Origin: Chryseobacterium daecheongense
GTDB lineage: Bacteria > Bacteroidota > Bacteroidia > Flavobacteriales > Weeksellaceae
Length of the DNA stretch: 64,000 nt
Assembly (NCBI GenBank): GCA_027920525.1
Contig: CP115858.1
Location: forward strand, 2,108,001 to 2,172,000
Reading direction: 5' to 3'
Part shown: piece by piece, positions 1 to 8,713 of the stretch
Numbering within the stretch: the first letter of the stretch is position 1
How the letters are laid out: each line of letters opens with the position of its first letter
The notes under the pieces: generated by a model
The model's database searches: none
Told to the model about the DNA's origin: nothing
What the model saw: the letters and a program-made list of their open reading frames with translations, nothing else
Position numbers and translations under genes: made by a program

Positions 1-880
1 GATCACGATCCGGTATTATAAATTCAGGAAGGTTTCTGAATTTTTTAATAAATGAGAAAATATAATCCCATCGTCCGCAGTTCAATCCTGCGCTGTGTTC
101 TTTTAGTTCGTATAAAATTTCATCGATCTGAAACGATGCGGTGATCGTCTCTATTAAAACCGTAGCCTTAATCGTACCTCTTGGAATCTGAAGGTAATTT
201 TGGGCAAAATCAAAAACTTCATTCCACCATCTGGCTTCTTTATAGTGTTCCAGTTTGGGAAGATAAAAGTAAGGACCACTCCCCTTTTCAAGAAGCCTTT
301 GTGCATTCCTGAAAAAATAAATCCCAAAATCAACCAATGAACCGGAAGCCTCTTCACCATTGATCTCGATATGCTTTTCATGAAGATGTAATCCTCTTGG
401 ACGAACCAGTAATACGGCGGTCTTTTCCTGCAATTGATATGCTTTCCCTTCTCGGGTTTTAAAATCTATACTTCTGCTAATAGCATCTGAAAGATTAATC
501 TGCCCTTCCATGCAGTTTTTCCATGTAGGAGCATTGCTGTCCTCGAAATCTGCCATAAATGTGGATGCTCCAGAATTAAGCGCATTGATGATCATTTTAC
601 GATCTACCGGACCCGTAATTTCAACTCTCCGGTCAAGTAAATCTTCAGGCAATGGCGAACATACCCAATCTCCATTTCTTATTTCTTCTGTCTGAGGTAA
701 AAACCTGGGAAGATTTCTGCGATCAAAATCAAGCTGAGTTTCTTTTCTTTCTTCTAAAAGATCAAGCCTTTTAGCATTAAAGTTCTGGTGAAGTTCAATC
801 AGAAACTCTATCAATTCGGGATTGAAAATCTCTTCAAACTGGCTTTGAGCCTTTATTCTTAATTGGGTGGTTGTTTCCAT
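1..880 (-). CDS. aceB: Malate synthase A, C-terminal part cut by window edge
   Basis: Condenses glyoxylate with acetyl-CoA to malate in the glyoxylate shunt, in the cytoplasm. I translated the minus strand from the ATG at 880-878 and it stays open to base 1, giving about 293 of the usual ~530 residues. Visible family motifs: [10 protein letters not shown] near residue 111, [14 protein letters not shown] near 158 (its Arg corresponds to the glyoxylate-binding Arg of malate synthases), [17 protein letters not shown] near 215, then [17 protein letters not shown] and [10 protein letters not shown]. The catalytic barrel end and C-terminal plug lie outside the window. It is divergent from an ScfR-type regulator, and a 22-bp palindrome sits just upstream of its -7 box, which suggests control by that regulator. 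In many genomes isocitrate lyase (aceA) follows; that part is not visible here. Confidence 0.95.
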   Translation of the reverse strand, partial: METTTQLRIKAQSQFEEIFNPELIEFLIELHQNFNAKRLDLLEERKETQLDFDRRNLPRFLPQTEEIRNGDWVCSPLPEDLLDRRVEITGPVDRKMIINALNSGASTFMADFEDSNAPTWKNCMEGQINLSDAISRSIDFKTREGKAYQLQEKTAVLLVRPRGLHLHEKHIEINGEEASGSLVDFGIYFFRNAQRLLEKGSGPYFYLPKLEHYKEARWWNEVFDFAQNYLQIPRGTIKATVLIETITASFQIDEILYELKEHSAGLNCGRWDYIFSFIKKFRNLPEFIIPDRD

Positions 881-908
881 AACTCATTGATTTTGTGATT
901 TGATATTA

Positions 909-916
909 CAAACATA
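909..916 (-). promoter_or_regulatory. -7 promoter element of aceB
   Basis: On the minus strand the sequence reads TATGTTTG, matching the Bacteroidetes consensus TAnnTTTG, 28 bases before the aceB start. The adjacent palindrome at 932-953 would cover the -33 region. Confidence 0.6.
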
Positions 917-931
917 AATAAAAATTTTCAC

Positions 932-953
932 AATTAGCGAACGTTCGCTAATT
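932..953. promoter_or_regulatory. Perfect 22-bp palindromic operator candidate
   Basis: The half AATTAGCGAAC (932-942) is followed directly by its exact reverse complement (943-953). It lies between the divergent aceB and the ScfR-like regulator gene, at the -33 position of the aceB promoter. The likeliest ligand is the regulator encoded at 1007-2491. The core GCGAA recurs in the second inverted repeat at 971-984. Confidence 0.65.
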
Positions 954-970
954 ATTTTTAAAAATTATTA

Positions 971-984
971 TGCGAATAATCGCA
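971..984. promoter_or_regulatory. Second inverted repeat, TGCGA-ATAA-TCGCA
   Basis: Five-base arms TGCGA and TCGCA flank the spacer ATAA. It lies about 10 bases upstream of the regulator gene's -7 box, so a bound protein would block or tune that promoter. It shares GCGAA with the perfect palindrome at 932-953. Autoregulation is an inference. Confidence 0.5.
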
Positions 985-994
985 ATCAAATATC

Positions 995-1002
995 TATATT
1001 TG
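995..1002 (+). promoter_or_regulatory. -7 promoter element of the ScfR-like gene
   Basis: TATATTTG matches TAnnTTTG and ends only four bases before the ATG at 1007. The transcript is therefore probably leaderless or nearly so. Confidence 0.6.
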
Positions 1003-1006
1003 AGTA

Positions 1007-2491
1007 ATGAATGCAGAAAGTGATTTTATTAAAACGGTTTTCGGTCTTAAACTGAAGCAGCTGAGACAAAAGAAAAATTGGTCTCTGCAGGACCTTGCCG
1101 TAAAAACAGGGTTATCAAAATCTTACCTCAACGAAATTGAGAACGGAAAAAAATACCCCAAGCACGATAAGATTATCCAGCTTTCCGAATCTCTGAACTG
1201 CACATTCGATGATCTGGTTTCTACGAAACTAGACAAAAGCCTGGCTCCGTTTAATGAAATTTTACAATCGGATTTTTTTAAAGAAGTTCCCCTGGACCTT
1301 TTCGGAATAAATAAAAATAACCTCATCAGCATCATCAGTGATGCCCCCAAAAAGGTCACCGCCTTTATCAATGCACTGATTGAAATATCTCAAAACTACA
1401 ATCTGGGAAAAGAGCGTTTTTATTTTGCCGTATTGCGATCCTTCCAGGAACTTTATGATAATTATTTTCCTGATATCGAAGAAAAAGTTTTATCCTTTGC
1501 TCAGGAGCATTGTTTAGAGTTCAGTAAAAATCTGGATCCGGATATTTTACAAAATATCCTCAATGAAAAATTCAATTACACGATTCAATCCAAAGATTTC
1601 GAACCTTTTGGAACATCCGTGCATCTCCGTTCATTATTTATTCCTGAAAAAAAACTTTTACTGCTCAACAGCAAATTAGAAAAAGACCAGAAGACATTTA
1701 TTCTCGCTAAAGAAATTGGTTTTAATGTTCTTGAATTAAAAAACCGCCCCAACACCTACTCATGGCTGGATTTTGGAAGCTTCGAGGAAATCCTGAACAA
1801 TTTCTATGCGTCCTATTTCGCCGGCGCACTATTGATTTCGAAAGAGCAGATTATAGAAAATACTTCTGACTTCTTTTTACAAAATAGCTGGAAACCCAAA
1901 AGCTTCATCCATCTCATTGAAAGCTTTACGAATTCTCCGGAAACATTTTATTACAGGCTGACTAATGTCCTGTCTTCAGAATTAGGAATAAAAGATTTGT
2001 TTTATTTATGCCTGGTTAAAAAGAAAGATTCCGAAAGAATTCAGATTTTAAAAGAACTGCATCTGAATCACCAGCAGGCTCCTCATGCTAATGCTACGAA
2101 TGAACATTATTGCAGAAGATGGATTGCTGTAAAAAATCTTCAGGATTTAACGGAAAATGAAACATTAACGGACGCTCAGATTTCCCATTATAAAGATCAG
2201 GGAATAAGTTATCTCGTTATTTCCACTTCCCAGAAAAACCCTTTTTCAGACGGCAGTAACCGAAGCTACTGTCTGGGAATATTATTAAATCCTCAAACAA
2301 TAAAGAAAATAAACTTTATCAAATCTCCAAGTTTACCAACGATCAACGTGGGGGTAACCTGTGAATCCTGCAGTATTGCAGATTGTGAAGTAAGACAAGC
2401 TCCACCGGTTCGTCTTGAGAAGGAATATTTTAATCAGAGTATGAAAAATTCCATTGAAAAAATCCGAAAGGAAGTAGAATCTCAGGGTTAA
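1007..2491 (+). CDS. ScfR/RamB-type short-chain fatty acyl transcriptional regulator
   Basis: A 494-residue one-component regulator. Residues ~13-68 form an XRE-type helix-turn-helix (LKQLRQKKNWSLQDLAVKTG, then GLSKSYLNEIENGKKYP). Around residues 200-250 there is an IrrE/ImmA-like region in which the usual zinc-protease HExxH is replaced by KEIGF, so it is probably a ligand or dimer module rather than a peptidase. The C-terminal part matches the ScfR (DUF2083) type, with HYCRRW and a Cys-rich tail CESCSIADCEVRQAPP. Family members such as RamB in Actinobacteria and ScfR in Bacillus-related bacteria respond to short-chain acyl-CoA and control glyoxylate-shunt or acetate genes. Its head-to-head position with aceB, with two inverted repeats between them, supports that role here. 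The ligand is not determined. Confidence 0.85.
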   Translation: MNAESDFIKTVFGLKLKQLRQKKNWSLQDLAVKTGLSKSYLNEIENGKKYPKHDKIIQLSESLNCTFDDLVSTKLDKSLAPFNEILQSDFFKEVPLDLFGINKNNLISIISDAPKKVTAFINALIEISQNYNLGKERFYFAVLRSFQELYDNYFPDIEEKVLSFAQEHCLEFSKNLDPDILQNILNEKFNYTIQSKDFEPFGTSVHLRSLFIPEKKLLLLNSKLEKDQKTFILAKEIGFNVLELKNRPNTYSWLDFGSFEEILNNFYASYFAGALLISKEQIIENTSDFFLQNSWKPKSFIHLIESFTNSPETFYYRLTNVLSSELGIKDLFYLCLVKKKDSERIQILKELHLNHQQAPHANATNEHYCRRWIAVKNLQDLTENETLTDAQISHYKDQGISYLVISTSQKNPFSDGSNRSYCLGILLNPQTIKKINFIKSPSLPTINVGVTCESCSIADCEVRQAPPVRLEKEYFNQSMKNSIEKIRKEVESQG

Positions 2492-2568
2492 AAAGGATTA
2501 CATTCTTTCATTACTTCTTACCTCTTTCATTTTTCAGCTAATAAACTTATATTAGTAAAAACACAAAA

Positions 2569-3219
2569 ATGATTCTTGACCTTCTTTTCCCCAATCGTTG
2601 CATCCACTGCAACCGGATCATCGATGCAGATCTTCTGGTATGCTCCTCCTGTTTTGAACATATTCATTTTACCCATTTCAATTATTTAGAAGATAACCTG
2701 TTTAAAGAAAAATGCAAATTATTGTTTCCGGTTGAAAACGCATATGCGCTCATGTATTTTGAGGAGGAAAACTTAAGCCGTAAGATCATCCACGAATTAA
2801 AATATAAAAACAGGGAAAAAACCGGCAAAGTGATTGCAAACTGGACAATCGGGAGACTGGATTTTAAAAATAACAAACCTGATTTACTGGTAAGCGTTCC
2901 ACTTCATCCTAAAAAAGAAAGAGAAAGAGGATATAATCAATTGCATCTGTTTACAGAAATACTATCCAGCCAATATCATATTCCATTTGACCATCACCTG
3001 ATCAAAAGAAATTACTATTCACAAGCTCAGGCCCTAAAAGATAAAAAACATCGCCTAAAAAATGACAACACTTTTTCAATATCCAAAAAGCTATCCGACA
3101 AACATATTTTATTAATTGATGACGTTTTTACCACCGGCAATACGATCGCAACTATAGCATGGGAAATCTTAAATAGCGGCAATAACAAAGTGAGCATTCT
3201 GGTAATGGCAATAGATTAA
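2569..3219 (+). CDS. ComF family phosphoribosyltransferase-like protein
   Basis: A cytoplasmic 216-residue protein of the ComF/GntX type. Near the N-terminus four cysteines in two CxxC pairs (CIHC at ~11, CSSC at ~28) form the expected zinc knuckle. The C-terminal half is a type I PRTase fold with the PRPP loop DDVFTTGNT near residue 184 and the Arg-rich stretch KKERERGYNQ before it. ComF supports DNA uptake in naturally competent bacteria, but most family members are annotated only as PRTase-like amidophosphoribosyltransferases. No other competence gene is seen nearby. It follows the ScfR-like gene by 77 bases on the same strand. The stop codon runs into a CTCTAAC-type repeat. Confidence 0.85.
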   Translation: MILDLLFPNRCIHCNRIIDADLLVCSSCFEHIHFTHFNYLEDNLFKEKCKLLFPVENAYALMYFEEENLSRKIIHELKYKNREKTGKVIANWTIGRLDFKNNKPDLLVSVPLHPKKERERGYNQLHLFTEILSSQYHIPFDHHLIKRNYYSQAQALKDKKHRLKNDNTFSISKKLSDKHILLIDDVFTTGNTIATIAWEILNSGNNKVSILVMAID

Positions 3220-3240
3220 CCTCTAACTTCTAACCTCTAC
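3217..3240. repeat. CTCTAAC/TTCTAAC heptamer repeat, copy 1
   Basis: Directly at the comF stop there are three consecutive near-heptamers (AACCTCT, AACTTCT, AACCTCT). A longer copy of the same unit occurs at 45509-45538. Both sit immediately or shortly after gene ends. Confidence 0.6.
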
Positions 3241-3295
3241 ACCTTACTTCCAGCTTTCAATTCTTTTTCATAATTTTCCGGATAAACTAATAGAT

Positions 3296-3985
3296 ATGAA
3301 AAACCTGCTTTTACTGCACGGTGCTTTAGGGCACAGTGATATTTTCAAACCTTATCTAAAGGACTTATCAAAACAATTCAATATACACACCCCTCTTTTT
3401 TCAGGGCATGGAAACACTGAAATTCCGCAAGATGGTATCAGCATAGAAAAATACACTCAGGAACTGGCTGAATACTGTAAGCAACAAAAACTCAATGATG
3501 TTTATATTTTCGGACACAGCATGGGTGGCTATGTTGGTCTCTGCTATGCTCTGCAGGTACCGGAAAAAGTAAATTCCGTATTGACATTAGGCACAAAATT
3601 CGACTGGACAGAGGAGCAGGCTTTAAAGGAAAGTACAATGCTTGACCCTGAGACCATTCTTTTAAAAATTCCAAAATATGCTGAACAACTGGAATTACAA
3701 CACGGCTCCCAATGGAAAGAGCTGCTTCCCGCAATTGCCGGCATGATGGTTTCTTTAGGTAAAAAACCACCGCTAAATTCAGATAGTTTATCAAAGATTA
3801 CAACTCCAGTCCAGATCATGGCCGGAGACCATGATAATATGGTAACATTGGAAGAGACCGTTCAAACCTATCGTCGTATTCCTAACGCAAGATTAATGAT
3901 ACTTCCGGACACCAGACATCCAATGGAAAAAGTACGTCCGGTATTATTGATGGATATAATGAAGGATTTCTGGAATCTGTATTAA
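3296..3985 (+). CDS. Alpha/beta hydrolase
   Basis: A 229-residue soluble hydrolase of the alpha/beta fold. It has an oxyanion segment LLLHGALGH near the start, the nucleophile elbow GHSMGG with Ser75, an acid in AGDHDNM near residue 180, and the catalytic His in DTRHP near 209. It carries no signal peptide, so it is cytoplasmic. The substrate cannot be told from sequence; esterase or lipase-like activity on a small acyl ester is the generic expectation. Its stop codon (3983-3985) abuts the stop of the convergent upp gene with no base between and no terminator, so the two transcripts probably overlap. Confidence 0.85.
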   Translation: MKNLLLLHGALGHSDIFKPYLKDLSKQFNIHTPLFSGHGNTEIPQDGISIEKYTQELAEYCKQQKLNDVYIFGHSMGGYVGLCYALQVPEKVNSVLTLGTKFDWTEEQALKESTMLDPETILLKIPKYAEQLELQHGSQWKELLPAIAGMMVSLGKKPPLNSDSLSKITTPVQIMAGDHDNMVTLEETVQTYRRIPNARLMILPDTRHPMEKVRPVLLMDIMKDFWNLY

Positions 3986-4636
3986 TTACCGCTGTAATTT
4001 TTCACCATAGCTAAGGTCACCGGCATCTCCCAATCCGGGAGTAATGTAGCCTTTGGAAGTCAGTTGATCATCAATAGCACCTACCCAAATTTTTGCTTCA
4101 GGATAAGCTTTTTCAATTGTTTCTACTCCTTGTTTAGATGCGATGGCCGCTACAATGTGCAATTGAGTAGGTGTTCCGTGTGTGAGTAAGTCTTTGATTG
4201 CTTCAATTAATGACGCTCCTGTAGCCAGCATAGGATCTCCCACGATTAAAGGTCTTCCTTCAATACTTGGACAAGTAAGATAATCCTGCTTGATCGAAAA
4301 ATAATCGTTGGCATCATGTTTTCTATAGGCTGCTACAAAACCGCAATCAGCTTTATCCAAATAATTTAATATTCCCTGAAATAGAGGAACTCCTGCCCTA
4401 AGAATAGTAGTAATCACTGGTTGTACTGCAATTTCCCTAACCTTTATCGTATCCAGAGGAGTCTGGATTTCAACTTCTCTTTGCTCAAGTTCTTTACTGA
4501 TTTCAAAAGCGGCAATCTCTCCGATACGTTCCATATTTCTACGGAATCTCAATCGGTCATGTTGAACATCTACATTACGCAGTTCGTTAATCCACTCATT
4601 AACAAGAGAAAAGTTTTCAGATAAAATAGTAACCAT
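3986..4636 (-). CDS. upp: Uracil phosphoribosyltransferase
   Basis: Converts uracil and PRPP to UMP in pyrimidine salvage. The 216-residue length is typical. Visible hallmarks: the AGVPLFQGIL region near residue 82, the PRPP loop VGDPMLATGASL near 130-141, and the C-terminal uracil-binding region ITPGLGDAGDLSYGE. A TAATTTTG -7 box lies upstream at 4680-4687. It is convergent with the hydrolase gene at its 3' end. Confidence 0.95.
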   Translation of the reverse strand: MVTILSENFSLVNEWINELRNVDVQHDRLRFRRNMERIGEIAAFEISKELEQREVEIQTPLDTIKVREIAVQPVITTILRAGVPLFQGILNYLDKADCGFVAAYRKHDANDYFSIKQDYLTCPSIEGRPLIVGDPMLATGASLIEAIKDLLTHGTPTQLHIVAAIASKQGVETIEKAYPEAKIWVGAIDDQLTSKGYITPGLGDAGDLSYGEKLQR

Positions 4637-4679
4637 GAAATTTTAAATTTTAATTAGAGTTGGTGGGCTTTAATTCCTG

Positions 4680-4687
4680 CAAAATTA
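4680..4687 (-). promoter_or_regulatory. -7 promoter element of upp
   Basis: The minus strand reads TAATTTTG (TAnnTTTG) 43 bases before the upp start, so a leader of roughly 40 bases is expected. Confidence 0.5.
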
Positions 4688-4780
4688 CAATTAAAAAACG
4701 AAATCCGAGATTGAACGTAAACAGAAATAAAGTATATTTATGAAAGTTTCCCAACACATCTTTACATAAAAAAATCTTGA

Positions 4781-7700
4781 ATGATGAAAAGTTTAATCTT
4801 AGGAAAAATAGCTCCTGAATTTTTAAAGGAAGAGACTCTTCCCGGGTTATTAGCTCCTATTTTTGAAAAATACAAAAATAAAACAGCATTTATATTTAAT
4901 GGTAAAAAACTCTCTTATGAAGAACTCAATAACTGGAGTAATGCAATTGCTTTACAGCTTCACAATGAAGGTATAAAGCCGGGCGATAGTGTCGGGGTTT
5001 GGTATCCCCGAAGTATGGAGCTTCCAGTTGCTATTTTAGGAATATTAAAGGCCGGAGCCTCTTATGTTCCACTGGACCGGGAGATGCCTGAAGACAGGAT
5101 AAGAAAAGTTTTTACAGACATTCATGTAAAAGCTTATTTCTCTGATGCAGATGCCGGAATCCATTGTCGGCCTCTAGCCATTGCCCCACAACCGGACACC
5201 ACTATCCCTCCAATCAGCGATCCGATTAGCTCCGATCAATGGGCATACGTGTTATTTACTTCCGGAAGTACCGGAAATCCTAAAGGAATTCCAATTTCCC
5301 ACAGGAATATCTGTCATCTTATAAGATCTGAAGAAGATTTCATAGGAATAAAAGATACCGATATTGTATATCAAGGGTTTTCTGTCTCCTTTGACATGTG
5401 GTGTGAAGAGGTATGGATCAGTCTTTTTTCCGGTGCAACGATATGGATTGCAGATGCCCTTACTGTAAAAGCTATTGATGAATTAAGTGAGGTATTAATC
5501 AGGAATAAAATCACTGTTCTTCATGCAGTACCCAGTATCTTAGCCATCATCGAGGAGGTTCCTTCAGTGAGGATCATCAATACAGGGGGTGAAGCATGCA
5601 CAAAACAAGTACAGGAAAAATGGGCAAAGCCTTACAGAACCTTCATCAACAGCTATGGTCCCACGGAAACTACAGTATCTTCCAACATGGCTAAGCTGAA
5701 GGATGATGACGAGCTTACGATTGGCCATCCTCTACCCAATTATCATCTTGCTGTGGTTGATGAAAATCTGAATATCATACCACGAGGAGAAAGGGGTGAA
5801 ATGATCATTTCTGGTCCCGGAGTCAGTAATGGCTATTTCAACCTCCCGGAACTAACAGATCAAAAATTCCTGAAAAATCCATTTCCTGAACTTCCCGGCG
5901 ATACCATTTACAAAACTGGAGATGCTGTTATTATACGGGAAAACGGTTTTATAGATTTTCAGGGAAGAATAGATGACCAGATCAAACTCCGTGGCTACAG
6001 GATTGAATTGGGAGAAATAGAAGCCCGGTTGAATCAGCTTCCCGGCATTTCTTCAGCAGCTGTTGCCGTGAAAGAAGACGCTAACGGACAGGGGCAACTC
6101 GTTGGCTATACTGTAATGAGTGACGATCATGAATTCGATGAAAATACAATACGTAAAGAGTTAGCAAAGTTTCTGGCACCTTATATGGTTCCCGTCTCGA
6201 TCATCAAAATGAAGGAAATGCCCAGGATGCCGAGTGGAAAAATTGACCGAAAAAAACTGCCGGTTCCTGAAAGCTTCATCAGTCATGAGAAAAGTGAAGA
6301 CATTGAAATAAATCCTGAAGCTCCTATCGAAGAAAAACTTTTGCAGACCCTTCATTGGATGTTTCCAGGAAAAGAGATCCAATTACATCAGGACTTTTTT
6401 ACGGATCTGGGAGGACATTCCTTGCTTGCTGCAACATTAGTTTCTCACCTCCGGCAAAAAGCAGGGATTCCTTACGCTTCTTTAAAAGATATTTATGAAA
6501 ACAGGCCGCTTTCCGCTTATTCAGATTGCCTTAAAAATAAACACACTGAAAAGGCATCCGATCAGGAACCGTTTACAAGAGTTTCGTCCTTTCAATATTA
6601 TGCCTGCAATCTTGCACAGACTATTTCTTTACTGGTTGTTTTTGCATTATTTAGTGTACAGATATTTTTCCCCTATCTTAGTTATTATTATTTCCAGCTT
6701 AATGGGTACGGAACCGGATTAGCCCTGTTAAGTGCTATTCTTTTGTATACACTCATACCACCGGTTTATTCTGTTATTATTCTTTTAACAAAGTGGCTTT
6801 TTATCGGAAAAATAAAAGAAGGTGATTATCCGTTGTGGGGCTGGTATTACTTCAGATGGTGGCTTTGGAAAACCGTAAAAAGACTGATGCCTTCAGAATT
6901 TATTGTTGAAACCCCATTGTATCCGAAATATCTGAAATTATTAGGTGTACAAGTTCATCCGAGCGCACAGCTTAGCCTTTTACCTATTGCAGCTGAAGAT
7001 CTTGTTACCATTGATCAAAACGTAACCACGAGCTCAGGATGTAGTATTGATAATGCATCTGTAGAAAATGGAGTGCTTAAAATAAGAAAAGTACATATTA
7101 AAGCACACGCTTATCTTGGTTCTTCAGCTATCGTATGTGGTAATACTGTCATTGAGGAATTCGGAGAACTTCAGGATCTCAGCTGTTTAAATGAAGGAAA
7201 TACGATCGGATACGGTGAAGTCTGGGATGGTAGCCCGGCTGAAAAGCTAAGAACAAAAAGTAAGGAAGAGACGCAGATTCCACAGCTGGTTTCTGTCGCA
7301 AAAAGAAACAAGTATGCTATCATATATGCATGTTCTCTTTTTTTCTTCCCACTTTTAATCGTTTTACCGCTTGCTCCAACATTGTACACCTTGTATTATC
7401 TGGACGACCGTTCAGCGGATTACAGCTTCTATTACCTATGGCAGGCACCTATTCTATCTACAATCTACATATTAATTTTTATCGGGGTTGTCAGTATTAT
7501 CACAAGGTGCCTGCAATACCGTATGAAGCCGGGAATATATCCTGTTTACAGTTTTATCTATTATCGGAAATGGGTAAAAGATCAGATATTTAATCTTGCA
7601 TTAACCGTCGTACATCCTCTTTTTGCTTCGATTTATATCAGTAAATTTTACAGGATGATGGGAGCTAAAGTGGGCAGAAATTCAGAGATCTCTACAGCAA

Positions 7701-8701
7701 GCGATGTTTCCCACAATCTTCTGGAAATTGGAGAGGGATCTTTTATTGCTGACGCGGTCATCCTGGGGGAACATGATGTAAGAAATGAAAAACTGATCCT
7801 GGCAAAAACCAAGATCGGCAACAATAGTTTTGTAGGAAACAGCGGATTGATCCCACAGGGATATGAATTAGGAGATAATATGCTGATCGGCGTGCTAAGC
7901 AAAGCTCCGAATGAAGAACAACTTAAAAACTCTTCTGAAAAAGACTGGTTTGGATCTCCGCCAATCGGACTTCCCTCAAGACAAAAATCGGAGAGCTTTG
8001 ACAATAGCCTTACCTACAACCCTCCCTTCAGTCTTAAGTTTGCACGTGCTATTGTGGAGGGAATCCGGATTATTCTGCCTCAAACCATTATTATTATCTG
8101 CAGTGTATTATTTATTGCCTACACCAGCAATTATCTTGAAGGAAGAATCCATCATTTGATCTTATTTTCTCCATTTTATTATCTGGGAATTGTAGCCCTA
8201 CCTTCCTTTTTCTTTACGGTAATCCTTAAATGGGTTCTCGTTGGAAAGTATAAAAAAACAGAAATGCCCATGTACAGCCTAAAAGTCTGGTTGAGTGAAG
8301 GAATAACTACAGTATATGAGGCACTCCCTGTAATCTTCTTTCTTGATTTCCTGCGGGGAACGATGTGGCTTCCTTTCTTTATGAGATTTTTGGGTGTGAA
8401 GATCGGTAAAAGGGTGTGGCTCAATACAACAGATATTACAGAGTACGATATGGTAACGATAGATGACGAAGCAATGTTGAATGAAGACTGTGGGCCGCAG
8501 ACGCATCTTTTTGAAGATCGTATTATGAAAATAGGAAGTGTAAAAATCGGTAAGCAGACAACCATTAATTCAAGAACCATTATTCTTTACAATACCGAAA
8601 TAGGTAATAATGTAAATGTTGATGCTCTTTCACTGATCATGAAGGGCGAGGTACTTTCTGATAATACATCCTGGCACGGAAGCCCGATACGAGGAAAATA
8701 A
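4781..8701 (+). CDS. Pls/PosA-type single-module peptide synthetase (poly-amino-acid synthetase-like)
   Basis: A 1306-residue membrane enzyme with the architecture of epsilon-poly-L-lysine synthetase. Residues ~25-500 are an adenylation domain: A3 motif LFTSGSTGNPKG near 155, YGPTETT near 293, the YKTGD-type motif, GYRIELGEIEARL near 405, and the A10 lysine in MPSGKIDRKKL near 488. Residues ~510-580 are a carrier protein with Ser547 in DLGGHSL. Six hydrophobic segments follow (about 610-637, 644-676, 845-874, 886-915, 1093-1118, 1126-1156), enclosing three tandem soluble domains with hexapeptide-like beta-helix repeats that end in GSP- or GxP-type motifs. There are no condensation or thioesterase domains. 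In Pls the three C-terminal domains catalyse iterative peptide bond formation at the inner membrane. The A-domain pocket by eye reads D-M-E-H-N-G-S-V-S-K; Asp235 and Glu239 suggest a basic amino acid. A GNAT gene follows after 12 bases. Confidence 0.9.
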   Translation: MMKSLILGKIAPEFLKEETLPGLLAPIFEKYKNKTAFIFNGKKLSYEELNNWSNAIALQLHNEGIKPGDSVGVWYPRSMELPVAILGILKAGASYVPLDREMPEDRIRKVFTDIHVKAYFSDADAGIHCRPLAIAPQPDTTIPPISDPISSDQWAYVLFTSGSTGNPKGIPISHRNICHLIRSEEDFIGIKDTDIVYQGFSVSFDMWCEEVWISLFSGATIWIADALTVKAIDELSEVLIRNKITVLHAVPSILAIIEEVPSVRIINTGGEACTKQVQEKWAKPYRTFINSYGPTETTVSSNMAKLKDDDELTIGHPLPNYHLAVVDENLNIIPRGERGEMIISGPGVSNGYFNLPELTDQKFLKNPFPELPGDTIYKTGDAVIIRENGFIDFQGRIDDQIKLRGYRIELGEIEARLNQLPGISSAAVAVKEDANGQGQLVGYTVMSDDHEFDENTIRKELAKFLAPYMVPVSIIKMKEMPRMPSGKIDRKKLPVPESFISHEKSEDIEINPEAPIEEKLLQTLHWMFPGKEIQLHQDFFTDLGGHSLLAATLVSHLRQKAGIPYASLKDIYENRPLSAYSDCLKNKHTEKASDQEPFTRVSSFQYYACNLAQTISLLVVFALFSVQIFFPYLSYYYFQLNGYGTGLALLSAILLYTLIPPVYSVIILLTKWLFIGKIKEGDYPLWGWYYFRWWLWKTVKRLMPSEFIVETPLYPKYLKLLGVQVHPSAQLSLLPIAAEDLVTIDQNVTTSSGCSIDNASVENGVLKIRKVHIKAHAYLGSSAIVCGNTVIEEFGELQDLSCLNEGNTIGYGEVWDGSPAEKLRTKSKEETQIPQLVSVAKRNKYAIIYACSLFFFPLLIVLPLAPTLYTLYYLDDRSADYSFYYLWQAPILSTIYILIFIGVVSIITRCLQYRMKPGIYPVYSFIYYRKWVKDQIFNLALTVVHPLFASIYISKFYRMMGAKVGRNSEISTASDVSHNLLEIGEGSFIADAVILGEHDVRNEKLILAKTKIGNNSFVGNSGLIPQGYELGDNMLIGVLSKAPNEEQLKNSSEKDWFGSPPIGLPSRQKSESFDNSLTYNPPFSLKFARAIVEGIRIILPQTIIIICSVLFIAYTSNYLEGRIHHLILFSPFYYLGIVALPSFFFTVILKWVLVGKYKKTEMPMYSLKVWLSEGITTVYEALPVIFFLDFLRGTMWLPFFMRFLGVKIGKRVWLNTTDITEYDMVTIDDEAMLNEDCGPQTHLFEDRIMKIGSVKIGKQTTINSRTIILYNTEIGNNVNVDALSLIMKGEVLSDNTSWHGSPIRGK

Positions 8702-8713
8702 AAAAATTATATT

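Noticed and set aside
154..695. Open frames on both strands within the first 900 bases
   Set aside because: They are shadows of the aceB frame, which reads through to the window edge with clear malate synthase motifs.
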